From positions 60,242 to 124,241 of the forward strand of contig NZ_FWXY01000017.1 in NCBI RefSeq assembly GCF_900176365.1: 64,000 nt of DNA, read 5' to 3'. The position numbers and the translations under genes were made by a program. Shown piece after piece: positions 19,369 to 27,840 of this stretch. The notes below the pieces were generated by a model, which was not told the DNA's origin, made no database searches, and was given only the letters and a program-made list of their open reading frames with translations. The stretch comes from Desulfocicer vacuolatum DSM 3385 (GTDB taxonomy: Bacteria > Desulfobacterota > Desulfobacteria > Desulfobacterales > Desulfobacteraceae). Positions within the stretch are counted from its first letter, which is position 1. Each line of letters starts with the position of its first letter.

Positions 19369-19664
19369 TAAATGTTCCTTAAATTATTCCTTTTTCAAGG
19401 CGAACCCACAACATCCGGTATTCCGGGAAGAGATTTGGAATTATTCAAAATAGGTATCACATTTTGAGCTGACAGAACAAGCGGTAAATTTTCCTTTTTT
19501 CCTTGTCCTTTTAATCCTCAAAAGGTTATAATCTGTATCTCAACTTTCCGGGGAGCTCCTGAATATTTAACAAAAGCAATTAAAATAAAAAATTTCAAGC
19601 TCACATACAAATCAGGCACCCCACATCAAAATAAATTGAGACATTATATATCTTAGATATTGTC

Positions 19665-19679
19665 TGGCAGGATACTTGC
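19665..19679 (+). promoter_or_regulatory. Sigma-54 (-24/-12) promoter of the oxidative stress operon
   Basis: TGGCAG-GATAC-TTGC matches the sigma-54 consensus (TGGCAC-N5-TTGC) at all but one position with the strict GG-N10-GC spacing. The predicted start lies near 19691, 40 nt before the flavoprotein ATG. The region upstream to 19369 is AT-rich and has no gene. Confidence 0.7.
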
Positions 19680-19730
19680 TTATTTTGAAAGTCATGTCAC
19701 ACTAAAAATTCTAACCTTTAAGGAGGCTCC

Positions 19731-20873
19731 ATGACATCACATCTTATCATCGGCAATGGCGCAGCCGGAACAACGGCGGCGGAACAGATCCGTAAACATG
19801 ATCCCCATGCCGAAATTACCATGATCACCAAAGAGTCTCTTCCCCTGTACAGCCGTATACGGATTCCAGAATTTTTAAGTGGAAAGATCCAGGAACAGGC
19901 CTTAATCATCAAAGACCTCCCATGGCATGAACAACGGAACATAAATCTCATAACTGAGACAATTGTGTCACAAATTAATTATAAAAACAAAACAGCTGTG
20001 TCACAAGAGGGGACAACTTTTTCCTATGACACTCTGCTCCTGGCAACGGGGAGCAATTCCTTTATCCCCCCTGTCAAAGGAAGTGATAAAAAAGGCGTAT
20101 TTACCCTTAGAACCGCAGCCGATGCCAGGGCCCTGGCAGCCATTGACACCAACGAAAAAGAAATGGTGCTCATCGGCGGTGGTCTACTGGGTCTTGAAGC
20201 TGCGGCAGCCATGGTCAGCAAAGGCAAACGGGTGACTGTGGTGGAATTTTTTGACCGACTTCTTCCACGGCAACTGGACAATGAAGGGGCAAAAAGATTG
20301 CAAGTCCTTCTGGAAAACATGGGATTTGCCTTCAGGCTGGGTGAAATCACCCGGGAAATCTGCGGAAAAGACCGTGTGGAAGGGGTGACGCTTAAATCAG
20401 GTGAAACACTCAAGGCACACGCGGTTCTCTTTTCTGCAGGGGTTCGCTCGGAAATGTCCCTGGTGGCAGATTCCGGAATAGAGACAGACCGTGGCATCGT
20501 GGTAAATGAACAAATGGAAACATCCCTTACCGGGGTATATGCCGCCGGTGATGTGGCTCAGTTTGACGACATCAATTTCTGCATATGGCCGGAAGCCGTT
20601 GAGCAGGGCCGGGTGGCAGGCATAAATATGGCCGGGGGGCAGGCAACCTTTAAGAACATTCCCCCCTCCAATGTTTTAAAAGTGGCAGGTATTGCCCTTG
20701 CATCGGCCGGCAATATTGATGTGGAAGGAAAAATGCATTCAGATATTGTGGCCACAGATACAACCTATGAAAAAATTGTCAAAAACGACGACGGCACCAT
20801 TATTGGGTGTATCATGCTCGGAGATACCACTTCATTTAACAAAATACTGAAACAGATAAAAGGAGATCAATAG
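19731..20873 (+). CDS. NADH:rubredoxin oxidoreductase-type FAD flavoprotein
   Basis: A 380-residue pyridine-nucleotide-dependent flavoprotein with the FAD site IIGNGAAGTTAAEQI, the NAD site VLIGGGLLGLEAAAAM and the second FAD motif GVYAAGDVAQF. It lacks a redox Cys pair, as in NADH:rubredoxin or NirB-like reductases. AAGGAGG precedes the ATG. It heads an operon with rubrerythrin three bases downstream, then desulfoferrodoxin. It probably passes NADH electrons to rubredoxin-like centres that reduce peroxide and superoxide. Confidence 0.85.
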   Translation: MTSHLIIGNGAAGTTAAEQIRKHDPHAEITMITKESLPLYSRIRIPEFLSGKIQEQALIIKDLPWHEQRNINLITETIVSQINYKNKTAVSQEGTTFSYDTLLLATGSNSFIPPVKGSDKKGVFTLRTAADARALAAIDTNEKEMVLIGGGLLGLEAAAAMVSKGKRVTVVEFFDRLLPRQLDNEGAKRLQVLLENMGFAFRLGEITREICGKDRVEGVTLKSGETLKAHAVLFSAGVRSEMSLVADSGIETDRGIVVNEQMETSLTGVYAAGDVAQFDDINFCIWPEAVEQGRVAGINMAGGQATFKNIPPSNVLKVAGIALASAGNIDVEGKMHSDIVATDTTYEKIVKNDDGTIIGCIMLGDTTSFNKILKQIKGDQ

Positions 20874-20876
20874 ATC

Positions 20877-21455
20877 ATGGTAGAATTAAAGGGCACAGAA
20901 ACAGAAAAGAATCTGCTTAAAGCCTTTGCAGGGGAATCCCAGGCAAGGAATCGGTACAACTATTTTGCAAGCCTTGCCAAAAAAGAAGGGTTTGTGCAGA
21001 TGGCCCATATCTTTGAAGAGACCGCGAACCAGGAAAAAGAGCACGCCAAACGCCTGTTTAAATTTTTGAAAAGCGGGGAAGAAATTGAAATCACCGCAGC
21101 ATTTCCAGCCGGAGCCCTCAAGGCCACCGTGGAAAACCTTGAGGCATCTGCAGCCGGTGAGAACTATGAACACACCACCATGTATCCTGAGTTTGCAGAA
21201 ACCGCAAAAAAAGAAGGATTTGACGCCATTGCCGATGTATTCATGGCCATTGCCGTTGCAGAAAAACAACATGAAAAAAGATTTCTTGATTTAAAGGCCA
21301 ACATTGAAAATAACAAGGTCTTTAAAAGAGAAACAAGCGTTACATGGCGTTGCCGTAACTGCGGCTACATCCATGAAGGGGACGAAGCACCGGACGTCTG
21401 CCCGGCATGTGCCCATGCCAAGGCACATTTCGAGATTCTGGGTGAAAATTACTAA
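20877..21455 (+). CDS. rbr: Rubrerythrin
   Basis: A 192-residue non-haem iron peroxidase of normal length. The ferritin-like di-iron domain (about 1-140) shows [25 protein letters not shown] and [11 protein letters not shown]. The C-terminal rubredoxin-like domain has [10 protein letters not shown] and [12 protein letters not shown]. It reduces hydrogen peroxide to water in the cytoplasm with electrons from rubredoxin or an NADH reductase. It is the second gene of the operon, AGGAG preceding the ATG. A broken relative lies at 48860. Confidence 0.95.
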   Translation: MVELKGTETEKNLLKAFAGESQARNRYNYFASLAKKEGFVQMAHIFEETANQEKEHAKRLFKFLKSGEEIEITAAFPAGALKATVENLEASAAGENYEHTTMYPEFAETAKKEGFDAIADVFMAIAVAEKQHEKRFLDLKANIENNKVFKRETSVTWRCRNCGYIHEGDEAPDVCPACAHAKAHFEILGENY

Positions 21456-21496
21456 GGGGTCCCCAAAAAAACAATCAACCAATTAAAGGAGGTATC

Positions 21497-21871
21497 ATGG
21501 CAGAAAAACTGGGTATTTATAAATGTGAAAAATGTGGCAATATTGTGGAAGTCCTGCATGGATCAAAACCCCCGCTGAGCTGCTGCAATCAACCCATGAC
21601 ATTAATGACTGAAAACACCGTGGACGCAGCCCTGGAAAAACATGTTCCTGTCATTGAAAAAATCCAAGGCGGATATCTTGTAAAGGTGGGAAGTGTTGCC
21701 CATCCCATGGAAGAAAAGCACTACATTGAGTGGATTGAACTCAATGCCGAAGGAGTGGTTTACCGAAAATTTCTCAATCCCGGAGACACCCCGGAGGCGA
21801 CGTTTCTCACAGACGCTGAAAATGTGACAGCCCGGGAATTCTGCAATCTCCATGGATTCTGGAAAGCCTGA
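21497..21871 (+). CDS. dfx: Desulfoferrodoxin (superoxide reductase)
   Basis: A 124-residue two-domain protein. The desulforedoxin domain has KCEKCG and the CC pair in LSCCNQPM, and the superoxide reductase centre has [22 protein letters not shown] and CNLHGFW (four His and one Cys around iron). It reduces superoxide to peroxide, which rubrerythrin and the peroxiredoxin can then remove. AAGGAGG precedes the ATG. It lies 41 bp after rubrerythrin in the same operon. Confidence 0.95.
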   Translation: MAEKLGIYKCEKCGNIVEVLHGSKPPLSCCNQPMTLMTENTVDAALEKHVPVIEKIQGGYLVKVGSVAHPMEEKHYIEWIELNAEGVVYRKFLNPGDTPEATFLTDAENVTAREFCNLHGFWKA

Positions 21872-21893
21872 TCCTACACAGCTGTTTGTGGCC

Positions 21894-22016
21894 TTAGAGC
21901 CTGTTTATAAAATGTTTACCAAGGGTGAATCCATTCTTTTTTTAATCATGGACACACTCTAACTTGCCTCAAATTCTCATTGCATAACAATGGAATATTT
22001 TTTAAACAGGCTCTTA
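21894..22016. mobile_element. MITE-like element with AGAGCCTGTTTA inverted ends
   Basis: A 123-bp non-coding insert between desulfoferrodoxin and prxU. The left end TTAGAGCCTGTTTATAAAAT and the right end, read in reverse, TTAAGAGCCTGTTTAAAAAA are near-identical inverted repeats. A minimal version of the same ends lies at 60241-60269. No transposase with matching ends is visible here. Confidence 0.65.
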
Positions 22017-22044
22017 ATCAAAATTTCCATCAGGAGGTTAAAAC

Positions 22045-22767
22045 ATGTCAGAAGAGTTGAACGCCGGATGTGAACGTCCCGCAAGCGGTCCTGTGGAAGA
22101 TGTCCAGGCTGTTGAGCCCATAAAAGAACTTGATAATCCCATGATCAAGGAGAAAAAAATGATACAAGTCGGTAAGAAAGCCCCTGACTTCACCGCGGCA
22201 GGTTATCATAATAACAACTTTGTCAATGTGACACTGTCAGAACACCTGGGCAAATGGGTGGTTCTCTGCTTCTATCCCGGTGATTTTACCTTTGTATGAG
22301 CCACTGAAATTTCAGCAGTTGCTGAAAAATACCCTGAATTCCAGAAACTGGGCGTGGAAGTGCTGTCCATGAGCATTGACAGCATGTTTGTCCATAAAAT
22401 GTGGAATGATCATGAATTATCAAAAATGGTAAAAGATGGGGTTCCCTTTCCCATGCTTTCCGATGCCGGTGGCAAAATAGGTACCCTTTATGGCGTGTAT
22501 GATCCCGATGCCGGTGTTGAAAACCGGGGACGTTTTCTCATTGACCCCGACGGCATTGTCCAGGGCTTTGAGGTGCTCACACCGCCTGTGGGTCGAAATG
22601 TCAGTGAAACCCTTCGACAGATCCAGGCATTTCAGCTGGTCCGGGCCTCTAAGGGTGCTGAAGCAACGCCCTCGGGTTGGAAACCGGGTAAACATGTACT
22701 GAATCCCGGCATTGATCTGGTGGGTAAAGTATGGGAGAACTGGACCACAGACATGGCCTTTGATTGA
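22045..22767 (+). CDS. prxU: Selenocysteine-containing peroxiredoxin (PrxU type), in-frame TGA at codon 85
   Basis: A 240-residue 2-Cys-type peroxiredoxin in which the peroxidatic Cys is replaced by selenocysteine: FYPGDFTFV is followed by TGA (22297-22299) and ATEISAVAEKYPEFQ. The same replacement is known in PrxU of anaerobes. A 7-bp hairpin lies 10 nt behind the TGA. AGGAGGT precedes the ATG at 22045. A second ATG at 22159 with AAGGAG upstream gives the usual peroxiredoxin N-terminus (MIQVGKKAPDF), so two forms may be made. It reduces peroxides and lies downstream of the rubrerythrin/desulfoferrodoxin genes, separated by a MITE-like insert. Confidence 0.92.
22310..22327 (+). promoter_or_regulatory. 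SECIS-like hairpin of prxU
   Basis: TTTCAGC pairs perfectly with GCTGAAA around the loop AGTT. The loop lies 17-20 nt after the TGA and carries the GU that bacterial SelB recognition favours. Confidence 0.75.
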
Positions 22768-22810
22768 TTAAACTGCCAATTTTCTGTAAATATTCAATTT
22801 GCTTTGCCAT

Positions 22811-22885
22811 AGTATGCTACGCAGCCCCTAACAGGCGAATATGGGGCACTGTCCAAACATTTACACAGGCAAGCCAAATATTTAC
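22811..22885 (+). repeat. Repeat D copy 1
   Basis: About 75 bp starting AGTATGCTACGCAG and ending AAATATTTAC. A second copy, similar over its whole length, lies at 44084-44158. It contains two ACATTTAC/ATATTTAC-like phrases but no clear hairpin. Confidence 0.8.
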
Positions 22886-22893
22886 AATTTCCT

Positions 22894-22956
22894 GATGATC
22901 AGTTTTATTGACTGAAAGGCCGGATATCATCCGGCCTGACAAAAAAACTGATCATC
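22894..22956. terminator. Nested perfect inverted repeat, possible terminator of prxU
   Basis: GATGATCAGTTTT (22894-22906) pairs with AAAACTGATCATC (22944-22956). Inside, GGCCGGAT (22918-22925) pairs with ATCCGGCC (22929-22936). There is no T run after it in either direction, so it may be a cruciform or mobile palindrome rather than an intrinsic terminator. Confidence 0.45.
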
Positions 22957-23198
22957 AAGAATCCGGGGTTGATCATAAGCTGGGCCACTATACGTGAAAT
23001 AAAATTTTATTGACTTCAAAGTCCTGTAATTACAGCTATTAATTTTCACCTCTAAAATTTTACTACAAAATGGCCCATGTTATGACCAAGCCCAAGAATC
23101 TTAAGCCGCCAGTTCTCCAATTTATCAACACACCATGTGTTTTTTGACATTAAAAACATCCCATGCGGTATGGCAAATGAGAACTTTAAAGCCATGGG

Positions 23199-23546
23199 TT
23201 AAAACGTAATAATAACATAACCCAGTTTCTGATACCCGGACATACCCGCATGGCCGGAAAGATCAGCCAAAAGCGGCAGTTCCTGCTCCTTTGCGGCATC
23301 CAGAGTTCCCAGCTTCTGTGCACATGCTTTACAGACCCCGTCAATGACACCCACGGCCCGGCATTTTTTCCACAGGCTGTTTAAAGGGTTGCCGGACTTA
23401 ACAAGTTCCGGCAGCAGTTTAACAGATGCCCCTTCAAGGATCACCTTTACCTCATCCCCTTTTTCGTGCATATCCAATGCATTTAAAAGCACATGGACAA
23501 AGCACATGGGATCACCATTAAATACAAATAATGCATTTTGGGCCAT
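23199..23546 (-). CDS. DsrE-family sulfur-relay-like protein
   Basis: A 115-residue protein of the DsrE/DsrF-like fold (FVFNGDPMCFVHVLLNALDM and VGVIDGVCKACAQKLG). Its Cys residues lie in the region that carries sulfur in DsrE/TusD proteins, but the family also has members with other roles. The start MAQNALFVFNGD at 23546 has AGGAGAC upstream; the longer in-frame reading lacks a ribosome site. It follows the ferritin-like gene by 36 bp. The function is not established. Confidence 0.75.
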   Translation of the reverse strand: MAQNALFVFNGDPMCFVHVLLNALDMHEKGDEVKVILEGASVKLLPELVKSGNPLNSLWKKCRAVGVIDGVCKACAQKLGTLDAAKEQELPLLADLSGHAGMSGYQKLGYVIITF

Positions 23547-23582
23547 GATCTTGTCTCCTGGTTTTGTCAAAGGTGCAATGGA

Positions 23583-24053
23583 TTATTTGGCTTCTGAAAA
23601 CTTACCGGCCAAAAGCCGTATGTGGGACATCTCTTCTTTGATAATATCTTCCACACGCTGTTTACCGGCAGCACCGGCAACCAGTTCTTTCATGCCAAGA
23701 TAAAACACAATGGAGTCCTGCTCTGCTTTGATGGCAGCGGAAAGAATCTCTTTCATCTCATTTCCCGGTTCCTCTTTTTTAAAGAAGATTTTTGTGTCAG
23801 CCATGGATTTGAGATACAAAACAGCCTCGCCCTGGGGATCAAAAACAAGATCACCTTCTTCTTTTTTCAGATCCGCCTGCATGTCGGCAAAGGTTTTTTC
23901 ATGCTGATCTTCCATGTCGGCAAGGGTGTTAAGAAATGCCTGTTCCGCTTCTCCACTTACCTTTGCCGCCGCTTTTCTGTAAAAAGCGGCGCCGTTTACC
24001 TCAATCTGCTTTGCCATTTCAAAGATTTCATCGGCACTGAAATCATATCCCAT
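23583..24053 (-). CDS. Rubrerythrin-like ferritin-domain protein
   Basis: A 156-residue four-helix di-iron protein without a rubredoxin domain. The ligand helices are visible as QIEVNGAAFYRKAA, MEDQHEKTF, AEQDSIVFYLG and EEMSHIRLL. Such proteins bind a di-iron centre and are usually linked to peroxide or oxygen defence. AAAGGAG precedes the ATG. It lies between Roo and the DsrE gene, all on the minus strand. Confidence 0.85.
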   Translation of the reverse strand: MGYDFSADEIFEMAKQIEVNGAAFYRKAAAKVSGEAEQAFLNTLADMEDQHEKTFADMQADLKKEEGDLVFDPQGEAVLYLKSMADTKIFFKKEEPGNEMKEILSAAIKAEQDSIVFYLGMKELVAGAAGKQRVEDIIKEEMSHIRLLAGKFSEAK

Positions 24054-24071
24054 TTATTTTCTCCTTTTTTT

Positions 24072-24243
24072 TTATATGAAACTCCGTCCAAAGCTCTGGA
24101 ATTATGAGAGTTTCATTTTTCGTTGTGGCTGGTGGTTACAGCCATGTATGTTATATGAAATACTCCGCAAACCGGGGGGGTATTTCAAACTTTGTTGTGG
24201 GCGGAGCCGAATCAGAATACGGTCCGCCCGTGGCGGTTATATG
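24072..24243 (-). repeat. Repeat A copy 6, with a degenerate second unit
   Basis: The good unit is 24152-24243, directly behind the roo gene and in the same orientation. A weaker unit (24072-24143) runs up to the start of the ferritin-like gene. Confidence 0.8.
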
Positions 24244-24301
24244 AAATATTCGTGTGAAGCACCGGTTTGTAAGCGCTCACAACTTTCATCAAAATGTCAC
24301 A

Positions 24302-25495
24302 TTAACAGGCATCAAGAATTTTATCTGCAATGGCCTGCCCCATTACAAAGCATTTTTCAAGATCTGCCTCATCCGGCACATATTGAATTTTTAATCCCTC
24401 ATGTATCACATCCATCTTCATGGCCTCAAATTCACGGTTGAGAATCTTAACAGATTCCCCACTCCAGCCATAGGAACCAAAGGCTGCGGCCATGCGATTC
24501 TGGGGCTTCAGGCCCTTGATATAGGTCAACACATCCGCCACCACGGGAAATATACCGTTGTTCAAGGTGGGAGATCCCACCACAAGGGCCTTGGCATCCA
24601 GCACTTCGGTCATGATGTCGCTTCTGTGGCATTTTCTTGTATTCATCAAGCGCACATGCACATCCCGGGATTCAATGCCCTTTGCAACTTCCCTTGCCAT
24701 GGTGGCCGTGCTTTTCCACATGGTATCAAAGATAATAACGGCTTTTTTCACACCGTCCTGTTTACTCCACTCATCGTACCTGGCGATAATAGCGCCGGGA
24801 TTATCCCGCCAGATCACCCCATGGTCGGGACAGATCATCCCAATCTCAAGTCCCGATTCCTGTACAGATTTCAAGAGCGTCTGAACCCTTGAAGAATAAT
24901 TGAGCAAAATATTGGCGTAATATTTTGCCGCATGGTCCATGACTTTATCACCAATTTCATCATCAAAGGCACAATCTCCAGCATAGTGCTGGCCAAAGGC
25001 ATCACTGGAAAAAAGGATTTTATCCTCTTTTACATAGGTGAACATGCTGTCCGGCCAATGGAGCATCTTGGTTTCCATGAAGGCCAGAGTTCGCTTTCCC
25101 AAATTCAGCTCTTCCCCGTTGTCAACGGCCCGAAGGTTCAACTTACCGGGAAAATGGCTGTTTAAATTTTTAAGCCCCATTTTGGAACACAAAACAGTTT
25201 TCTCTTTGCCAATGCGTTCCATGACAGCTGTGAGGGCGCCTGAGTGATCCATTTCTGTATGGTTACTAATGACAACATCAATGTCAGAAGGATCAATGAT
25301 TTTGCTTATGTTATCCAGAAGCTCCTGGGCAAACTCCTTTTTAACCGTGTCAATAAGAACATTTTTTTCATCTAAAATCAAAAATGCATTGTAAGAGGTA
25401 CCTTCATAGGTGGAATACCCATGGAAATCTCTGATATCCCAGTCCCGGCACCCCACAGAATATATACCCGGTGCTATTTCAACAGGCTTAAACAT
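24302..25495 (-). CDS. roo: Rubredoxin:oxygen oxidoreductase (A-type flavodiiron protein)
   Basis: A 397-residue flavodiiron protein. The metallo-beta-lactamase-like N-terminal half holds the di-iron motif HTEMDHSG and later ligands (MLHWPDSMFTY, SDAFGQHY, CPDHGVIW). The C-terminal flavodoxin half binds FMN (IFDTMWKSTATMAREV, GSPTLNNGIFP, GSYGWSGESV). It reduces oxygen to water, or NO to N2O, in the cytoplasm. AAGGAGATATC precedes the ATG, and the rubredoxin that should supply its electrons is 12 bp upstream in the same operon. Confidence 0.95.
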   Translation of the reverse strand: MFKPVEIAPGIYSVGCRDWDIRDFHGYSTYEGTSYNAFLILDEKNVLIDTVKKEFAQELLDNISKIIDPSDIDVVISNHTEMDHSGALTAVMERIGKEKTVLCSKMGLKNLNSHFPGKLNLRAVDNGEELNLGKRTLAFMETKMLHWPDSMFTYVKEDKILFSSDAFGQHYAGDCAFDDEIGDKVMDHAAKYYANILLNYSSRVQTLLKSVQESGLEIGMICPDHGVIWRDNPGAIIARYDEWSKQDGVKKAVIIFDTMWKSTATMAREVAKGIESRDVHVRLMNTRKCHRSDIMTEVLDAKALVVGSPTLNNGIFPVVADVLTYIKGLKPQNRMAAAFGSYGWSGESVKILNREFEAMKMDVIHEGLKIQYVPDEADLEKCFVMGQAIADKILDAC

Positions 25496-25507
25496 GTTGA
25501 TATCTCC

Positions 25508-25666
25508 TTAATCAAGTTTCTCAAAAAACTCTTTTTCCGCACCGCACAGGGGACACACCCAGCTGTCAGGAAGGTCTTCAAAGGCCGTTCCTGCTTCAAT
25601 ACCGTTTTCATAATCACCTTCAGCAGGATCGTATACATAGTCGCAGGGACATTCATATTTACTCAT
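25508..25666 (-). CDS. Rubredoxin
   Basis: A 52-residue one-iron electron carrier. The second iron-binding pair is the normal CPLCGA, but the first is CPCDY, with one residue between the Cys instead of two (CXC in place of CXXC). The rest ([20 protein letters not shown]) is canonical, so the change looks like a tolerated variant, not decay. The start MSKYECPC has AGGAGAAC upstream. It is cotranscribed with the flavodiiron protein and is its probable electron donor. Confidence 0.92.
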   Translation of the reverse strand: MSKYECPCDYVYDPAEGDYENGIEAGTAFEDLPDSWVCPLCGAEKEFFEKLD

Positions 25667-25755
25667 TATTGTTCTCCTAAGGGGGGGTCTTTTCTTCAAT
25701 GTTGATAAAAATCACAACAAGATGAATTTATAATTCAAAAAAACTAAAATAGAAT

Positions 25756-25782
25756 ATTATACTTGTTTTTTCTCCTTGTAAA
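25756..25782 (-). promoter_or_regulatory. Candidate sigma-70-type promoter of the rubredoxin-roo operon
   Basis: On the minus strand TTTACA is followed after 15 bases by a perfect TATAAT. The spacing is short of the usual 17 and the -35 has one mismatch. The predicted start lies about 80 nt before the rubredoxin ATG. Confidence 0.45.
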
Positions 25783-25848
25783 CCACGAGGTAAAGTTTTA
25801 AGTTTTATCCTGTGCCGAATATTTACCAATGGGAACGGCTCCTATACC

Positions 25849-25908
25849 TATAACCGCCAGGGCAGACCTTATTCTGATCTCGTCCTGCCCAGACAAAGCA
25901 TGAAAGCG
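25849..25908 (+). repeat. Repeat A copy 7, partial
   Basis: The first two thirds of the element are present (TATAACCGCC to the GCATGAAAG region); the final TTTCATATAA part is missing. It is one of two copies that do not lie behind a co-oriented gene. Confidence 0.7.
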
Positions 25909-26146
25909 TGTTAAATTTATCCACTCTTTCTTACAAAAAAGATTCTATCAAGTTCCATGCCGGAGTCTATTATTTTTTTATGAACAAACCTCCTGTCTCC
26001 CTGGGCAGCCCATGGCACAGAAGAAAATCAAACAATTGCGTTGTAGCTTGGCAGGGGAGTTGCGCAACAATGATGCATCACATCAAAAGAGACATTTGTG
26101 TTTCAGAAACTGAGACAGAAAAACAATACAAAAGGGAGGATAGCCC

Positions 26147-26893
26147 ATGTATGTAAAAAAAATAATAGGATGGCTGTTTTTATCCGGATTGATGGCATGG
26201 ACAGGAGCACCAGGGGCCAACAGTACCGAATCAATGATAATGGTGGGCCATTTTTCTGCTGCGTCCCCGGAAGAGATCCTGCCCCGGGGCTGGGAACCCA
26301 TGGAGTTCAAAAAAATAACAAATCACACCAGCTATGTTTTAATCAGGGATGACGGTACCATGGTCATAAAAGCCCACAGCAACAGTTCATCCTCGGGGCT
26401 CATGCGTCGCATCTCCATTGACCCCATGCAGTACCCTGTTGTTTCCTGGCGATGGAAGACCCGTAACATGCTGAAAAAAGGAGATGTCACCCTTAAATCA
26501 GGGGATGATTATCCCGCACGGATTTATATTACCTTTGCCTATGACGGTGCCAGGCTGGGATTTTTTGAAAAGGCCAAATACAATGCGGCAAAACTAATTT
26601 ATGGAGAATATCCCCCCATGGGCGCCATCAATTACATCTGGGATGGAAAGGCCCCCCAGGGGACAACCCTTCCCAATGCCTACACCGCCAGGGTGATGAT
26701 GGTGGTGGTGGAAAGCGGCAGTAACAATTTAAATACCTGGGTTAAAGAGCGACGGAATATCCGGGAGGATTATCGAAAACTGTTTGGCCAGGAACCTCCC
26801 ATGATTTCCGGGGTGGCCATCATGACCGACACTGACAATACCGGCGAAGAAGCCACCACATTTTACGGGGATATTACATTCTCAAAAGAGTGA
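26147..26893 (+). CDS. DUF3047 family exported protein
   Basis: A 248-residue protein with a signal peptide (about residues 1-24) and a DUF3047-like body: VVSWRWKTRN, LKSGDDYPARIYITF, INYIWDGK and a late DTDNTGEEATTFYGDI. No enzymatic function is established for the family. GGGAGGAT precedes the ATG. It is the only plus-strand gene here and ends one base before a convergent gene. Confidence 0.8.
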   Translation: MYVKKIIGWLFLSGLMAWTGAPGANSTESMIMVGHFSAASPEEILPRGWEPMEFKKITNHTSYVLIRDDGTMVIKAHSNSSSSGLMRRISIDPMQYPVVSWRWKTRNMLKKGDVTLKSGDDYPARIYITFAYDGARLGFFEKAKYNAAKLIYGEYPPMGAINYIWDGKAPQGTTLPNAYTARVMMVVVESGSNNLNTWVKERRNIREDYRKLFGQEPPMISGVAIMTDTDNTGEEATTFYGDITFSKE

Positions 26894-27838
26894 TTAACGC
26901 ATTGCATTCCAGCTGGCGGTGATATCATCATGATTTTCCACAAGTAAGGCGAGATACACAAGCTCCATCTCAATCATTTCATGGTCTTTTTTCCTCAGCC
27001 ATTCAGAAAGCCAGGCAAATCTCAGGGCAATGACAAAATCCAGCAAAGCTTGCCATCCCAGGGGACAAAAGAACTTCCCAGCCGCCAAACCATGGAAAAG
27101 GGAGCGCACCAGCTCCCCCACCAACGCCGGGGGGTCCTCCATGCCAAGGCACCCCAGCAGGTTGGCAAGGTCATAAATTTCCGGCTTCCAGCCCATGAAT
27201 TCCCAGTCAATAACCCCATTAATGTCATCTCCGGCCCAGATGACATTGAGGGGGTGAAAATCACCATGGCTGAACCCCGAAGGGATCTTGTCATGCACTG
27301 GGAAAAAATTTTGTTCAAGATGGGCGATAATGGGGCCCAGACGTTTTAATATTTCCGGTTCACGCTCCTTCAGGGTCCGGCAAAGCATCATCATATAATC
27401 TGTGATGGAAAACACCTTCTCCGGTTCCCCACCGGGGGGGGTGCCCGCCTTTTGTTTGAATTCAAGCAGCACCCGGGCCATCACCCTTCCCCGCCATGCC
27501 TCAAAGGCATATTCCGGTCGATGCAGGGGCACTCCCTCGATAAAAGGCGTCAGCTGCCATCCCGCCCCCTGAAAAGAGGTTACAAAGGTGTTTTCAATAT
27601 TTTTTAAAGGGGGATGCACCCACAAAAGCCCCCGGGCTTTAAGATGATGACATACAAAGGCTATTTTACGCTTTCGGGGAAGCTGATCCAGGGTGAATTT
27701 TTCCAGCACAAACAGTTGTTGTCGCTGATCTTCCAGCACAGTTCTTTCTTCACACCGTTCCGGGCTGCCGGGAATATCAATGTCCCGGCGAAACCTGGAA
27801 AAAGCAAAATTCCATTTTTTTAAAAGTTGAAAATCCAC
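26894..27838 (-). CDS. APH-family (aminoglycoside phosphotransferase-like) kinase
   Basis: A 314-residue protein with the phosphotransferase loop FSHGDFHPLNVIW and the metal motif GVIDWEFMG of the APH/choline kinase fold. The N-terminal lobe resembles lipopolysaccharide-kinase-like members (LPRKRKIAFVCHHLKARGL), so a lipid or sugar substrate is as likely as a drug. It starts with GTG two bases after the flavodoxin stop, with no strong ribosome site, which suggests translational coupling. Confidence 0.75.
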   Translation of the reverse strand: MDFQLLKKWNFAFSRFRRDIDIPGSPERCEERTVLEDQRQQLFVLEKFTLDQLPRKRKIAFVCHHLKARGLLWVHPPLKNIENTFVTSFQGAGWQLTPFIEGVPLHRPEYAFEAWRGRVMARVLLEFKQKAGTPPGGEPEKVFSITDYMMMLCRTLKEREPEILKRLGPIIAHLEQNFFPVHDKIPSGFSHGDFHPLNVIWAGDDINGVIDWEFMGWKPEIYDLANLLGCLGMEDPPALVGELVRSLFHGLAAGKFFCPLGWQALLDFVIALRFAWLSEWLRKKDHEMIEMELVYLALLVENHDDITASWNAMR

Positions 27839-27840
27839 TT

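Larger units (their letters stand above)
22768..23198. other. Intergenic region with repeat D and a nested hairpin
   Basis: No gene is seen in 431 bases. It contains repeat D (22811-22885) and a nested inverted repeat (22894-22956), then an AT-rich stretch up to the end of the DsrE-family gene. Confidence 0.7.
25667..26146. other. Divergent intergenic region
   Basis: No gene is seen in these 480 bases between the rubredoxin and DUF3047 genes. They contain the rubredoxin promoter candidate and a partial repeat A copy; the rest is unremarkable. Confidence 0.6.

Noticed and set aside
22045..22299. Broken peroxiredoxin gene
   Set aside because: TGA is at the peroxidatic Cys as in known PrxU proteins and the rest of the gene is intact.
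24076..24441. Plus-strand open frame across repeat A and the end of roo
   Set aside because: Its peptide ([16 protein letters not shown]) is a translation of repeat A and recurs at other copies; there is no ribosome site.
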